A program made the position numbers and the translations under genes. Below the pieces are notes generated by a model that searched no databases, was not told where the DNA came from, and was given only the letters and a program-made list of their open reading frames with translations. 61,091 bases of DNA from Candidatus Thermokryptus mobilis (GTDB lineage: Bacteria; Bacteroidota; Ignavibacteria; Kryptoniales; Kryptoniaceae). The stretch's first letter is position 1. Each line of letters begins with the position of its first letter. Location: assembly GCF_900070205.1 (NCBI RefSeq), contig NZ_FAOO01000003.1, forward strand, positions 41,712 through 102,802, given 5' to 3'. This document shows positions 60,981 to 61,091 of this stretch, one piece after another.

Positions 60981-61091
60981 ATGAAGAAGAAAAAATGGCA
61001 AACAATACCTCGCACAAAAGAGGAAGCAATTGCTGAAGCGAAAAGATTTCTCAAAAATGCGAAAGAGATTTTAGCAAAGGTTAAAATTGAA
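60981..61091 (+). CDS. Small basic protein, N-terminal fragment (cut by window edge)
   Basis: An open frame of 37 codons from ATG 60981 to the right edge, nine bases after the thiolase stop, with AAGAGAG just upstream. The visible part is lysine-rich and then helical (EEAIAEAKRFLKNAKEILAK). It reminds me of small helical HEPN-like Bacteroidota proteins such as DUF5618, but this is a loose resemblance. A second ATG nine bases on opens a different frame that stops quickly. Confidence 0.5.
   Translation, partial: MKKKKWQTIPRTKEEAIAEAKRFLKNAKEILAKVKIE

Noticed and set aside
1-61091. CRISPR arrays, insertion sequences, prophage or integrated elements
   Set aside because: No regularly spaced repeats, transposase, integrase or phage structural genes were seen, and coding style is even across the window.

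Overview
The window looks like part of a bacterial chromosome from the FCB/Bacteroidota-Chlorobi side of the tree, most like the thermophilic Kryptonia or Ignavibacteria type. This is inferred from the AT-rich, compact, lysine/glutamate-rich coding style, Bacteroidota-like lipoboxes, and type IX secretion (T9SS) C-terminal sorting domains of the NPFNP...GVY type on two proteins. No phage, insertion sequence, CRISPR array or rRNA is visible. The gene density is very high: only one gap exceeds 300 bases, and many genes overlap by 4 to 23 bases.

Layout. (1) 1-5858, minus strand: a coiled-coil fragment, a KorA-type 2-oxoacid:ferredoxin oxidoreductase subunit, a large hybrid sensor kinase, and a class A beta-lactamase-like lipoprotein whose gene overlaps the kinase gene. 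(2) 5942-7937, plus strand: LigB-type dioxygenase, DsbA/FrnE-like oxidoreductase, exported peroxiredoxin; truA converges on them. (3) 8753-18774, plus strand: one long run of nearly touching genes: a CDF cation transporter with three tandem C-terminal domains, a DUF4905-like protein, YjbQ, thiL, a T9SS subtilase, and a partner-switching module (two SpoIIE-type phosphatases, a STAS antagonist, an RsbW-like kinase). (4) 18776-31702, mostly minus strand: a sugar dehydrogenase and a lone lipoprotein, then a long pyr-trp gene string (pyrR, pyrB, pyrC, ABC permease, trpD, CNNM/CBS protein, trpC, trpF, trpB, two hypotheticals, nadD). (5) 31844-35113, plus strand: a serine palmitoyltransferase-like enzyme, a GNAT-family acyltransferase resembling bacterial ceramide synthase, and ilvE. 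(6) 35120-43617: tRNA-Gln, then a redox locus. (7) 43573-50511: YwiC-like protein, methyltransferase, TPR lipoprotein, trans-sulfuration enzyme, M1 aminopeptidase. (8) 50515-53927: tRNA-Ser, rpmH-rnpA-yidD-yidC and a D-Ala-D-Ala dipeptidase. (9) 53929-59667, minus strand: upp, FecCD permease, LOG-like protein, sugar nucleotidyltransferase, metK, ahcY. (10) A thiolase and a truncated ORF on the plus strand.

The most interesting region is 35289-43023. A split-Soret-type cytochrome c gene diverges from an operon encoding a membrane-anchored GcvH-like protein, a four-cluster ferredoxin, a HybB/NrfD-type membrane protein and a second GcvH-like protein. Neither GcvH-like protein has a lysine at the lipoylation position. 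Next come a sensor kinase with two putative heme c sites in its extracytoplasmic domain and an NtrC-type sigma54 activator. Sequences matching the sigma54 -24/-12 promoter precede the cytochrome gene, the electron-transfer operon and, with one deviation, the kinase gene. All three begin with the same seven bases. The whole reads as a self-contained, heme-sensed, sigma54-controlled membrane electron-transfer system without a recognisable catalytic subunit.

Housekeeping promoters in this window also share a form: TTGA(A/T/C)(A/T/C/G) - 17 bases - TATATT or a close variant, seen before both tRNAs and several genes.
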